A stretch of DNA of 64,000 nucleotides from Loxodes magnus (Eukaryota; Ciliophora; Karyorelictea; Loxodida; Loxodidae). Below are positions 1 to 13,100 of this stretch, in pieces (within the stretch, counting starts at the first letter, position 1; every line of letters begins with the position of its first letter). The translations under genes and the position numbers were made by a program. The stretch spans positions 1 through 64,000 of the forward strand of contig CAMPDV010001932.1 in the NCBI GenBank assembly GCA_946699065.1. The letters run 5' to 3'. The notes beneath the pieces are model-generated. The model searched no databases and was not told the DNA's origin. It saw only the letters and a list, made by a program, of their open reading frames with translations.

Positions 1-1050
1 TAATTTTACGACAATTAAAAATAGTTAGATTTGAATTTAATTTACGACAATTAAAAATAGTTAGATTTGAATTTAATTTTACGACAATTAAAAATAGTTA
101 GATTTGAATTTGATTTTACGTAGATTAAAAATAGTTAGATTTAAATTTATTTTTACGAAAATTAAAAATAGTTAGATTTGAATTTATTTTTACGACAATT
201 AAAAATAGTTAGATTAGAATTTATTTTTACGTAGATTAAAATAGTTAGATTTGAATTTAATTTTACGACAATTAAAAATAGTTAGATTTGAATTTAATTT
301 TACGACAATTAAAAATAGTTAGATTTGAATTTAATTTTACGACAATTAAAAATAGTTAGATTTGAATTTAATTTTACGACAATTAAAAATAGTTAGATTT
401 GAATTTATTTTTACGTAGATTAAAAATAGTTAGATTTGAATTTAATTTTACGAAAATTAAAAATAGTTAGATTTGAATTTATTTTTACGAAAATTAAAAA
501 TAGTTAGATTTGAATTTAATTTTACGACAATTAAAAATAGTTAGATTTGAATTTAATTTACGACAATTAAAAATAGTTAGATTTGAATTTAATTTTACGA
601 CAATTAAAAATAGTTAGATTTGAATTTGATTTTACGTAGATTAAAAATAGTTAGATTTAAATTTATTTTTACGAAAATTAAAAATAGTTAGATTTGAATT
701 TATTTTTACGACAATTAAAAATAGTTAGATTAGAATTTATTTTTACGTAGATTAAAAATAGTTAGATTTGAATTTAATTTTACGACAATTAAAAATAGTT
801 AGATTTGAATTTAATTTTACGACAATTAAAAATAGTTAGATTTGAATTTAATTTTACGACAATTAAAAATAGTTAGATTTGAATTTAATTTTACGACAAT
901 TAAAAATAGTTAGATTTGAATTTAATTTTACGTAGATTAAAAATAGTTAGATTTGAATTTAATTTTACGAAAATTAAAAATAGTTAGATTTGAATTTATT
1001 TTTACGAAAATTAAAAATAGTTAGATTTGAATTTAATTTTACGACAATTA
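1..1050 (+). repeat. 516-bp higher-order repeat, two tandem copies
   Basis: A run of 14 monomers is repeated once in tandem. The marker linker AATTTAATTTACG (36-bp form) lies at about 34-46 and again at about 550-562, a shift of 516 bp. After it come, in the same order in both copies, a GATTTTACGTAG linker, a core ending AGATTTAAATTT, an ACGAAA linker, a core variant AGATTAGAATTT followed by ACGTAG, then five similar units and two ACGAAA linkers. Agreement ends near 1060. A partial relative lies at about 34560-34970. This is the usual mark of local unequal exchange or slippage amplifying a multi-monomer unit. Confidence 0.85.
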
Positions 1051-1559
1051 AAAATAGTTAGATTTGAATTTAATTTTACGACAATTAAAAATAGTTAGAT
1101 TTGAATTTAATTTTACGTTAATTAAAAATAGTTAGATTTGAATTTATTTTACGACAATTAAAAATAGTTAGATTTGAATTTATTTTACGACAATTAAAAA
1201 TAGTTAGATTTGAATTTAATTTTACGACAATTAAAAATAGTTAGATTTGAATTTATTTTTACGACAATTAAAAATAGTTAGATTTGAATTTAATTTTACG
1301 TTAATTAAAAATAGTTAGATTTGAATTTATTTTTACGACAATTAAAAATAGTTAGATTTGAATTTAATTTTACGACAATTAAAAATAGTTAGATTTGAAT
1401 TTGATTTTACGACAATTAAAAATAGTTAGATTTGAATTTAATTTTACGACAATTAAAAATAGTTAGATTTGAATTTGATTTTACGTAGATTAAAAATAGT
1501 TAGATTTGAATTTAATTTTACGACAATTAAAAAATAGTTAAATTTGAATTTATTTTACG

Positions 1560-2950
1560 ACAATTAAAAATAGTTAGATTTGAATTTAATTTTACGACAA
1601 TTAAAAATAGTTAGATTTGAATTTATTTTTACGACAATTAAAAATAGTTAGATTTGAATTTATTTTACGACAATTAAAAATAGTTAGATTTGAATTTATT
1701 TTTACGACAATTAAAAATAGTTAGATTTGAATTTAATTTACGACAATTAAAAATAGTTAGATTTGAATTTATTTTTACGACAATTAAAAATAGTTAGATT
1801 TGAATTTAATTTTCGTTAATTAAAAATAGTTAGATTTGAATTTATTTTTACGACAATTAAAAATAGTTAGATTTGAATTTGATTTTACGACAATTAAAAA
1901 TAGTTAGATTTGAATTTGATTTTACGTAGATTAAAAATAGTAGATTTGAATTTATTTTTACGACAATTAAAAATAGTTAGATTTGAATTTAATTTTACGA
2001 CAATTAAAAATAGTTTGATTTGAATTTAATTTTACGACAATTAAAAAATAGTTAGATTTGAATTTGATTTTACGTTAATTAAAAATAGTTAGATTTGAAT
2101 TTATTTTACGACAATTAAAAATAGTTAGATTTGAATTTAATTTTACGACAATTAAAAATAGTTAGATTTGAATTTAATTTTACGTTAATTAAAAATAGTT
2201 AGATTTGAATTTAATTTTACGTTAATTAAAAATAGTTAGATTTGAATTTAATTTACGACAATTAAAAATAGTTAGATTTGAATTTAATTTTACGTAAATT
2301 AAAAATAGTTAGATTTGAATTTAATTTTACGTTAATTAAAAATAGTTAGATTTGAATTTAATTTTACGACAATTAAAAATAGTTAGATTTGAATTTAATT
2401 TACGACAATTAAAAATAGTTAGATTTGAATTTAATTTTACGACAATTAAAAATAGTTAGATTTGAATTTATTTTTACGACAATTAAAAATAGTTAGATTT
2501 GAATTTATTTTTACGACAATTAAAAATAGTTAGATTTGAATTTATTTTACGACAATTAAAAATAGTTAGATTTGAATTTAATTTTACGACAATTAAAAAT
2601 AGTTAGATTTGAATTTATTTTTACGACAATTAAAAATAGTTAGATTTGAATTTATTTTACGACAATTAAAAATAGTTAGATTTGAATTTATTTTTACGAC
2701 AATTAAAAATAGTTAGATTTGAATTTAATTTACGACAATTAAAAATAGTTAGATTTGAATTTATTTTTACGACAATTAAAAATAGTTAGATTTGAATTTA
2801 ATTTTCGTTAATTAAAAATAGTTAGATTTGAATTTATTTTTACGACAATTAAAAATAGTTAGATTTGAATTTAATTTTACGACAATTAAAAATAGTTAGA
2901 TTTGAATTTGATTTTACGTAGATTAAAAATAGTTAGATTTGAATTTATTT
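1560..2950 (+). repeat. ~1-kb higher-order repeat in block A
   Basis: The rare linker lacking the TA before CG (AATTTTCGTTAATT) appears near 1812 and again near 2806, about 995 bp apart. The preceding units agree in order in both copies: alternating 36-bp and 37-bp linkers, including an AATTTACGAC unit just upstream. The same pair recurs at about 38660 and 39650 in the forward copy of this block. I followed the marker and its neighbours rather than aligning every base, so the limits are approximate. Confidence 0.65.
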
Positions 2951-5900
2951 TTACGACAATTAAAAATAGTTAGATTTGAATTTAATTTTACGACAATTAA
3001 AAATAGTTAGATTTGAATTTAATTTTACGACAATTAAAAATAGTTAGATTTGAATTTAATTTTACGACAATTAAAAATAGTTAGATTTGAATTTATTTTT
3101 ACGACAATTAAAAATAGTTAGATTTGAATTTAATTTTACGTAAATTAAAAATAGTTAGATTTGAATTTATTTTTACGACAATTAAAAATAGTTAGATTTG
3201 AATTTGATTTTACGTAGATTAAAAATAGTTAGATTTAAATTTATTTTTACGACAATTAAAAATAGTTAGATTTGAATTTGATTTTACGTAGATTAAAAAT
3301 AGTTAGATTTGAATTTATTTTACGACAATTAAAAATAGTTAGATTTGAATTTAATTTTACGACAATTAAAAATAGTTTGATTTGAATTTAATTTTACGAC
3401 AATTAAAAATAGTTAGATTTGAATTTGATTTTACGTTAATTAAAAATAGTTAGATTTGAATTTAATTTTACGACAATTAAAAATAGTTAGATTTGAATTT
3501 AATTTTACGACAATTAAAAATAGTTAGATTTGAATTTAATTTTACGACAATTAAAAATAGTTAGATTTGAATTTAATTTTACGACAATTAAAAATAGTTA
3601 GATTTGAATTTAATTTTACGACAATTAAAAATAGTTAGATTTGAATTTAATTTTACGTAAATTAAAAATAGTTAGATTTGAATTTATTTTACGACAATTA
3701 AAAATAGTTAGATTTGAATTTAATTTTACGACAATTAAAAATAGTTAGATTTGAATTTGATTTTACGTAGATTAAAAATAGTTAGATTTGAATTTATTTT
3801 TACGACAATTAAAAATAGTTAGATTTGAATTTATTTTTACGACAATTAAAAATAGTTAGATTTGAATTTAATTTTACGTAAATTAAAAATAGTTAGATTT
3901 GAATTTAATTTTACGACAATTAAAAATAGTTAGATTTGAATTTAATTTTACGACAATTAAAAATAGTTAGATTTGAATTTAATTTTACGACAATTAAAAA
4001 TAGTTAGATTTGAATTTAATTTTACGACAATTAAAAATAGTTAGATTTGAATTTAATTTTACGACAATTAAAAATAGTTAGATTTGAATTTGATTTTACG
4101 TAGATTAAAAATAGTTAGATTTGAATTTAATTTTACGACAATTAAAAATAGTTAGATTTGAATTTAATTTTACGACAATTAAAAATAGTTAGATTTGAAT
4201 TTAATTTTACGTTAATTAAAAATAGTTAGATTTGAATTTAATTTTACGTTAATTAAAAATAGTTAGATTTGAATTTAATTTTACGTAAATTAAAAATAGT
4301 TAGACTTGAATTTATTTTTACGACAATTAAAAATAGTTAGATTTGAATTTAATTTTACGTTAATTAAAAATAGTTAGATTTGAATTTAATTTTACGTAAA
4401 TTAAAAATAGTTAGACTTGAATTTATTTTTACGACAATTAAAAATAGTTAGATTTGAATTTATTTTTACGACAATTAAAAATAGTTAGATTTGAATTTAT
4501 TTTTACGACAATTAAAAATAGTTAGATTTGAATTTAATTTTACGACAATTAAAAATAGTTAGATTTGAATTTAATTTTACGACAATTAAAAATAGTTAGA
4601 TTTGAATTTAATTTACGACAATTAAAAATAGTTAGATTTGAATTTATTTTACGACAATTAAAAATAGTTAGATTTGAATTTAATTTACGACAATTAAAAA
4701 TAGTTAGATTTGAATTTAATTTTACGACAATTAAAAATAGTTAGATTTGAATTTAATTTTACGTAAATTAAAAATAGTTAGATTTGAATTTAATTTTACG
4801 ACAATTAAAAATAGTTAGATTTGAATTTAATTTTACGACAATTAAAAATAGTTAGATTTGAATTTATTTTACGACAATTAAAAATAGTTAGATTTGAATT
4901 TAATTTTACGTAAATTAAAAATAGTTAGATTTGAATTTAATTTTACGACAATTAAAAATAGTTAGATTTGAATTTAATTTTACGACAATTAAAAATAGTT
5001 AGATTTGAATTTAATTTTACGACAATTAAAAATAGTTAGATTTGAATTTAATTTTACGTAAATTAAAAATAGTTAGACTTGAATTTATTTTTACGACAAT
5101 TAAAAATAGTTAGATTTGAATTTATTTTTACGACAATTAAAAATAGTTAGATTTGAATTTATTTTTACGACAATTAAAAATAGTTAGATTTGAATTTAAT
5201 TTTACGACAATTAAAAATAGTTAGATTTGAATTTAATTTTACGACAATTAAAAATAGTTAGATTTGAATTTAATTTTACGACAATTAAAAATAGTTAGAT
5301 TTGAATTTAATTTTACGACAATTAAAAATAGTTAGATTTGAATTTATTTTACGACAATTAAAAATAGTTAGATTTGAATTTAATTTTACGACAATTAAAA
5401 ATAGTTAGATTTGAATTTAATTTTACGTTAATTAAAAATAGTTAGATTTGAATTTAATTTTACGTTAATTAAAAATAGTTAGATTTGAATTTAATTTTAC
5501 GTAAATTAAAAATAGTTAGACTTGAATTTATTTTTACGACAATTAAAAATAGTTAGATTTGAATTTATTTTTACGTAAATTAAAAATAGTTAGATTTGAA
5601 TTTGATTTTACGTTAATTAAAAATAGTTAGATTTGAATTTAATTTTACGACAATTAAAAATAGTTAGATTTGAATTTAATTTTACGACAATTAAAAATAG
5701 TTAGATTTGAATTTAATTTACGACAATTAAAAATAGTTAGATTTGAATTTAATTTTACGTTAATTAAAAATAGTTAGATTTGAATTTGATTTTACGTTAA
5801 TTAAAAATAGTTAGATTTGAATTTAATTTTACGTAAATTAAAAATAGTTAGATTTGAATTTAATTTTACGTAAATTAAAAATAGTTAGATTTGAATTTAT

Positions 5901-8900
5901 TTTTACGACAATTAAAAATAGTTAGATTTGAATTTAATTTTACGAAAATTAAAAATAGTTAGATTTGAATTTAATTTTACGACAATTAAAAATAGTTAGA
6001 TTTGAATTTAATTTTACGACAATTAAAAATAGTTAGATTTGAATTTAATTTACGAAAATTAAAAATAGTTAGATTTGAATTTAATTTTACGACAATTAAA
6101 AATAGCTAGATTTGAATTTGATTTTACGTAGATTAAAAATAGTTAGATTTAAATTTATTTTTACGAAAATTAAAAATAGTTAGATTTGAATTTAATTTTA
6201 CGACAATTAAAAATAGTTAGATTTGAATTTAATTTTACGACAATTAAAAATAGTTAGATTTGAATTTAATTTTACGACAATTAAAAATAGTTAGATTTGA
6301 ATTTATTTTTACGACAATTAAAAATAGTTAGATTTGAATTTAATTTTACGTAGATTAAAAATAGTTAGATTTGAATTTAATTTTACGACAATTAAAAATA
6401 GTTAGATTTGAATTTAATTTACGAAAATTAAAAATAGTTAGATTTGAATTTAATTTTACGACAATTAAAAATAGTTAGATTTGAATTTGATTTTACGTTA
6501 ATTAAAAATAGTTAGATTTGAATTTAATTTTACGACAATTAAAAATAGTTAGATTTGAATTTAATTTTACGAAAATTAAAAATAGTTAGATTTGAATTTA
6601 TTTTTACGTAAATTAAAAATAGTTAGATTTGAATTTGATTTTACGTAGATTAAAAATAGTTAGATTTGAATTTAATTTTACGTAAATTAAAAATAGTTAG
6701 ATTTGAATTTATTTTTACGACAATTAAAAATAGTTAGATTTGAATTTAATTTTACGAAAATTAAAAATAGTTAGATTTGAATTTAATTTTACGTAGATTA
6801 AAAATAGTTAGATTTGAATTTATTTTTACGACAATTAAAAATAGTTAGATTTGAATTTATTTTTACGACAATTAAAAATAGTTAGATTTGAATTTGATTT
6901 TACGTAGATTAAAAATAGTTAGATTTGAATTTAATTTTACGACAATTAAAAATAGTTAGATTTGAATTTATTTTACGACAATTAAAAATAGTTAGATTTG
7001 AATTTATTTTTACGACAATTAAAAATAGTTAGATTTGAATTTAATTTTACGACAATTAAAAATAGTTAGATTTGAATTTATTTTTACGACAATTAAAAAT
7101 AGTTAGATTTGAATTTAATTTTACGACAATTAAAAATAGTTAGATTTGAATTTATTTTACGACAATTAAAAATAGTTAGATTTGAATTTATTTTTACGAC
7201 AATTAAAAATAGTTAGATTTGAATTTAATTTTACGACAATTAAAAATAGTTAGATTTGAATTTAATTTTACGACAATTAAAAATAGTTAGATTTGAATTT
7301 AATTTTACGACAATTAAAAATAGTTAGATTTGAATTTATTTTTACGACAATTAAAAATAGTTAGATTTGAATTTAATTTTACGACAATTAAAAATAGTTA
7401 GATTTGAATTTAATTTTACGTAAATTAAAAATAGTTAGATTTGAATTTAATTTTACGACAATTAAAAATAGTTAGATTTGAATTTATTTTACGACAATTA
7501 AAAATAGTTAGATTTGAATTTAATTTTACGACAATTAAAAATAGTTAGATTTGAATTTATTTTTACGACAATTAAAAATAGTTAGATTTGAATTTATTTT
7601 TACGACAATTAAAAATAGTTAGATTTGAATTTAATTTTACGACAATTAAAAATAGTTAGATTTGAATTTGATTTTACGTAGATTAAAAATAGTTAGATTT
7701 GAATTTATTTTTACGACAATTAAAAATAGTTAGATTTGAATTTGATTTTACGTAGATTAAAAATAGTTAGATTTGAATTTATTTTACGACAATTAAAAAT
7801 AGTTAGATTTGAATTTATTTTACGACAATTAAAAATAGTTAGATTTGAATTTAATTTTACGACAATTAAAAATAGTTAGATTTGAATTTATTTTACGACA
7901 ATTAAAAATAGTTAGATTTGAATTTAATTTTACGACAATTAAAAATAGTTAGATTTGAATTTATTTTACGACAATTAAAAATAGTTAGATTTGAATTTGA
8001 TTTTACGTTAATTAAAAATAGTTAGATTTGAATTTATTTTTACGACAATTAAAAATAGTTAGATTTGAATTTAATTTTACGACAATTAAAAATAGTTAGA
8101 TTTGAATTTAATTTTACGAAAATTAAAAATAGTTAGATTTGAATTTATTTTTACGACAATTAAAAATAGTTAGATTTGAATTTAATTTTACGACAATTAA
8201 AAATAGTTAGATTTGAATTTAATTTTACGACAATTAAAAATAGTTAGATTTGAATTTGATTTTACGTAGATTAAAAATAGTTAGATTTGAATTTAATTTT
8301 ACGACAATTAAAAATAGTTAGATTTGAATTTAATTTTACGACAATTAAAAATAGTTAGATTTGAATTTAATTTTACGACAATTAAAAATAGTTAGATTTG
8401 AATTTAATTTTACGACAATTAAAAATAGTTAGATTTGAATTTGATTTTACGACAATTAAAAATAGTTAGATTTGAATTTGATTTTACGTAGATTAAAAAT
8501 AGTTAGATTTGAATTTATTTTTACGACAATTAAAAATAGTTAGATTTGAATTTAATTTTACGACAATTAAAAATAGTTAGATTTGAATTTAATTTTACGA
8601 CAATTAAAAATAGTTAGATTTGAATTTAATTTTACGACAATTAAAAATAGTTAGATTTGAATTTAATTTTACGACAATTAAAAATAGTTAGATTTGAATT
8701 TAATTTTACGACAATTAAAAATAGTTAGATTTGAATTTAATTTTACGACAATTAAAAATAGTTAGATTTGAATTTAATTTTACGACAATTAAAAATAGTT
8801 AGATTTGAATTTATTTTTACGACAATTAAAAATAGTTAGATTTGAATTTAATTTTACGACAATTAAAAATAGTTAGATTTGAATTTATTTTACGACAATT

Positions 8901-10080
8901 AAAAATAGTTAGATTTGAATTTAATTTTACGACAATTAAAAATAGTTAGATTTGAATTTAATTTTACGACAATTAAAAATAGTTAGATTTGAATTTAATT
9001 TTACGACAATTAAAAATAGTTAGATTTGAATTTATTTTTACGACAATTAAAAATAGTTAGATTTGAATTTGATTTTACGTAGATTAAAAATAGTTAGATT
9101 TGAATTTATTTTACGACAATTAAAAATAGTTAGATTTGAATTTATTTTTACGACAATTAAAAATAGTTAGATTTGAATTTATTTTTACGTAAATTAAAAA
9201 TAGTTAGATTTGAATTTGATTTTACGTAGATTAAAAATAGTTAGATTTGAATTTATTTTACGACAATTAAAAATAGTTAGATTTGAATTTATTTTACGAC
9301 AATTAAAAATAGTTAGATTTGAATTTGATTTTAAGTAGATTAAAAATAGTTAGATTTGAATTTAATTTTACGACAATTAAAAATAGTTAGATTTGAATTT
9401 ATTTTACGACAATTAAAAATAGTTAGATTTGAATTTATTTTACGACAATTAAAAATAGTTAGATTTGAATTTAATTTTACGACAATTAAAAATAGTTAGA
9501 TTTGAATTTGATTTTACGTAGATTAAAAATAGTTAGATTTGAATTTATTTTACGACAATTAAAAATAGTTAGATTTGAATTTATTTTTACGACAATTAAA
9601 AATAGTTAGATTTGAATTTAATTTTACGACAATTAAAAATAGTTAGATTTGAATTTATTTTTACGTTAATTAAAAATAGTTAGATTTGAATTTAATTTTA
9701 CGACAATTAAAAATAGTTAGATTTGAATTTATTTTTACGACAATTAAAAATAGTTAGATTTGAATTTAATTTTACGAGAATTAAAAATAGTTAGATTTGA
9801 ATTTAATTTTACGACAATTAAAAATAGTTAGATTTGAATTTATTTTACGACAATTAAAAATAGTTAGATTTGAATTTAATTTTACGACAATTAAAAATAG
9901 TTAGATTTGAATTTAATTTTACGACAATTAAAAATAGTTAGATTTGAATTTAATTTACGACAATTAAAAATAGTTAGATTTGAATTTAATTTTACGACAA
10001 TTAAAAATAGTTAGATTTGAATTTAATTTTACGACAATTAAAAATAGTTAGATTTGAATTTAATTTTACGACAATTAAAA

Positions 10081-10115
10081 ATAGTTAGATTTGAATTTAA
10101 TTTAAATCTAACTAT
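10081..10115. repeat. Inversion junction 1 (forward to reverse), palindrome axis
   Basis: The array turns over here. The arm ATAGTTAGATTT (10081-10092) is followed by an 11-nt centre, GAATTTAATTT (10093-10103), and by the reverse complement AAATCTAACTAT (10104-10115). The monomer is broken at the axis: the reverse unit lacks the usual TTC before AAATCT. The AATTT at 10099-10103 could belong to either flank, so a few bases of microhomology are possible. Outward from the axis the linker variants mirror one another unit by unit, for example ACGAGA near 9775 against TCTCG near 10418. Confidence 0.95.
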
Positions 10116-13100
10116 TTTTAATTGTCGTAAAATTAAATTCAAATCTAACTATTTTTAATTGTCGTAAAATTAAATTCAAATCTAACTATTTTTAATTGTC
10201 GTAAAATTAAATTCAAATCTAACTATTTTTAATTGTCGTAAATTAAATTCAAATCTAACTATTTTTAATTGTCGTAAAATTAAATTCAAATCTAACTATT
10301 TTTAATTGTCGTAAAATTAAATTCAAATCTAACTATTTTTAATTGTCGTAAAATAAATTCAAATCTAACTATTTTTAATTGTCGTAAAATTAAATTCAAA
10401 TCTAACTATTTTTAATTCTCGTAAAATTAAATTCAAATCTAACTATTTTTAATTGTCGTAAAAATAAATTCAAATCTAACTATTTTTAATTGTCGTAAAA
10501 TTAAATTCAAATCTAACTATTTTTAATTAACGTAAAAATAAATTCAAATCTAACTATTTTTAATTGTCGTAAAATTAAATTCAAATCTAACTATTTTTAA
10601 TTGTCGTAAAAATAAATTCAAATCTAACTATTTTTAATTGTCGTAAAATAAATTCAAATCTAACTATTTTTAATCTACGTAAAATCAAATTCAAATCTAA
10701 CTATTTTTAATTGTCGTAAAATTAAATTCAAATCTAACTATTTTTAATTGTCGTAAAATAAATTCAAATCTAACTATTTTTAATTGTCGTAAAATAAATT
10801 CAAATCTAACTATTTTTAATTGTCGTAAAATTAAATTCAAATCTAACTATTTTTAATCTACTTAAAATCAAATTCAAATCTAACTATTTTTAATTGTCGT
10901 AAAATAAATTCAAATCTAACTATTTTTAATTGTCGTAAAATAAATTCAAATCTAACTATTTTTAATCTACGTAAAATCAAATTCAAATCTAACTATTTTT
11001 AATTTACGTAAAAATAAATTCAAATCTAACTATTTTTAATTGTCGTAAAAATAAATTCAAATCTAACTATTTTTAATTGTCGTAAAATAAATTCAAATCT
11101 AACTATTTTTAATCTACGTAAAATCAAATTCAAATCTAACTATTTTTAATTGTCGTAAAAATAAATTCAAATCTAACTATTTTTAATTGTCGTAAAATTA
11201 AATTCAAATCTAACTATTTTTAATTGTCGTAAAATTAAATTCAAATCTAACTATTTTTAATTGTCGTAAAATTAAATTCAAATCTAACTATTTTTAATTG
11301 TCGTAAAATAAATTCAAATCTAACTATTTTTAATTGTCGTAAAATTAAATTCAAATCTAACTATTTTTAATTGTCGTAAAAATAAATTCAAATCTAACTA
11401 TTTTTAATTGTCGTAAAATTAAATTCAAATCTAACTATTTTTAATTGTCGTAAAATTAAATTCAAATCTAACTATTTTTAATTGTCGTAAAATTAAATTC
11501 AAATCTAACTATTTTTAATTGTCGTAAAATTAAATTCAAATCTAACTATTTTTAATTGTCGTAAAATTAAATTCAAATCTAACTATTTTTAATTGTCGTA
11601 AAATTAAATTCAAATCTAACTATTTTTAATTGTCGTAAAATTAAATTCAAATCTAACTATTTTTAATTGTCGTAAAAATAAATTCAAATCTAACTATTTT
11701 TAATCTACGTAAAATCAAATTCAAATCTAACTATTTTTAATTGTCGTAAAATCAAATTCAAATCTAACTATTTTTAATTGTCGTAAAATTAAATTCAAAT
11801 CTAACTATTTTTAATTGTCGTAAAATTAAATTCAAATCTAACTATTTTTAATTGTCGTAAAATTAAATTCAAATCTAACTATTTTTAATTGTCGTAAAAT
11901 TAAATTCAAATCTAACTATTTTTAATCTACGTAAAATCAAATTCAAATCTAACTATTTTTAATTGTCGTAAAATTAAATTCAAATCTAACTATTTTTAAT
12001 TGTCGTAAAATTAAATTCAAATCTAACTATTTTTAATTGTCGTAAAAATAAATTCAAATCTAACTATTTTTAATTTTCGTAAAATTAAATTCAAATCTAA
12101 CTATTTTTAATTGTCGTAAAATTAAATTCAAATCTAACTATTTTTAATTGTCGTAAAAATAAATTCAAATCTAACTATTTTTAATTAACGTAAAATCAAA
12201 TTCAAATCTAACTATTTTTAATTGTCGTAAAATAAATTCAAATCTAACTATTTTTAATTGTCGTAAAATTAAATTCAAATCTAACTATTTTTAATTGTCG
12301 TAAAATAAATTCAAATCTAACTATTTTTAATTGTCGTAAAATTAAATTCAAATCTAACTATTTTTAATTGTCGTAAAATAAATTCAAATCTAACTATTTT
12401 TAATTGTCGTAAAATAAATTCAAATCTAACTATTTTTAATCTACGTAAAATCAAATTCAAATCTAACTATTTTTAATTGTCGTAAAAATAAATTCAAATC
12501 TAACTATTTTTAATCTACGTAAAATCAAATTCAAATCTAACTATTTTTAATTGTCGTAAAATTAAATTCAAATCTAACTATTTTTAATTGTCGTAAAAAT
12601 AAATTCAAATCTAACTATTTTTAATTGTCGTAAAAATAAATTCAAATCTAACTATTTTTAATTGTCGTAAAATTAAATTCAAATCTAACTATTTTTAATT
12701 GTCGTAAAATAAATTCAAATCTAACTATTTTTAATTGTCGTAAAATTAAATTCAAATCTAACTATTTTTAATTTACGTAAAATTAAATTCAAATCTAACT
12801 ATTTTTAATTGTCGTAAAATTAAATTCAAATCTAACTATTTTTAATTGTCGTAAAAATAAATTCAAATCTAACTATTTTTAATTGTCGTAAAATTAAATT
12901 CAAATCTAACTATTTTTAATTGTCGTAAAATTAAATTCAAATCTAACTATTTTTAATTGTCGTAAAATTAAATTCAAATCTAACTATTTTTAATTGTCGT
13001 AAAAATAAATTCAAATCTAACTATTTTTAATTGTCGTAAAATAAATTCAAATCTAACTATTTTTAATTGTCGTAAAATTAAATTCAAATCTAACTATTTT

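Larger units (their letters stand above)
1..10092 (+). repeat. 37-bp satellite array, forward block A
   Basis: Uninterrupted head-to-tail array of the 37-bp monomer in forward orientation, already running at the window start. The core ATTAAAAATAGTTAGATTTG hardly varies. The linker varies in two places: before the ACG (AATTTAATTTT, AATTTATTTTT, AATTTGATTTT, or 36-bp forms lacking one T) and after it (ACGACA, ACGTAG, ACGTTA, ACGTAA, ACGAAA). The order of variants is not random and gives the block a fingerprint that recurs elsewhere. The block is repeated in inverse over 10104-20196 and its first 4.67 kb is repeated forward at 36851-41520. In the canonical monomer two forward frames are closed by TAA, TAG or TGA, and the 37-bp period shifts frame each unit, so no reading frame survives. 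No gene, promoter or other unique sequence is visible. The array is certain; any function is unknown. Confidence 0.98.

Noticed and set aside
10081..10115. Rho-independent terminator or replication origin hairpin at the palindrome axis
   Set aside because: The hairpin is AT-only at the tip and is simply where the array inverts; there is no GC stem, no adjacent gene and no origin motif.
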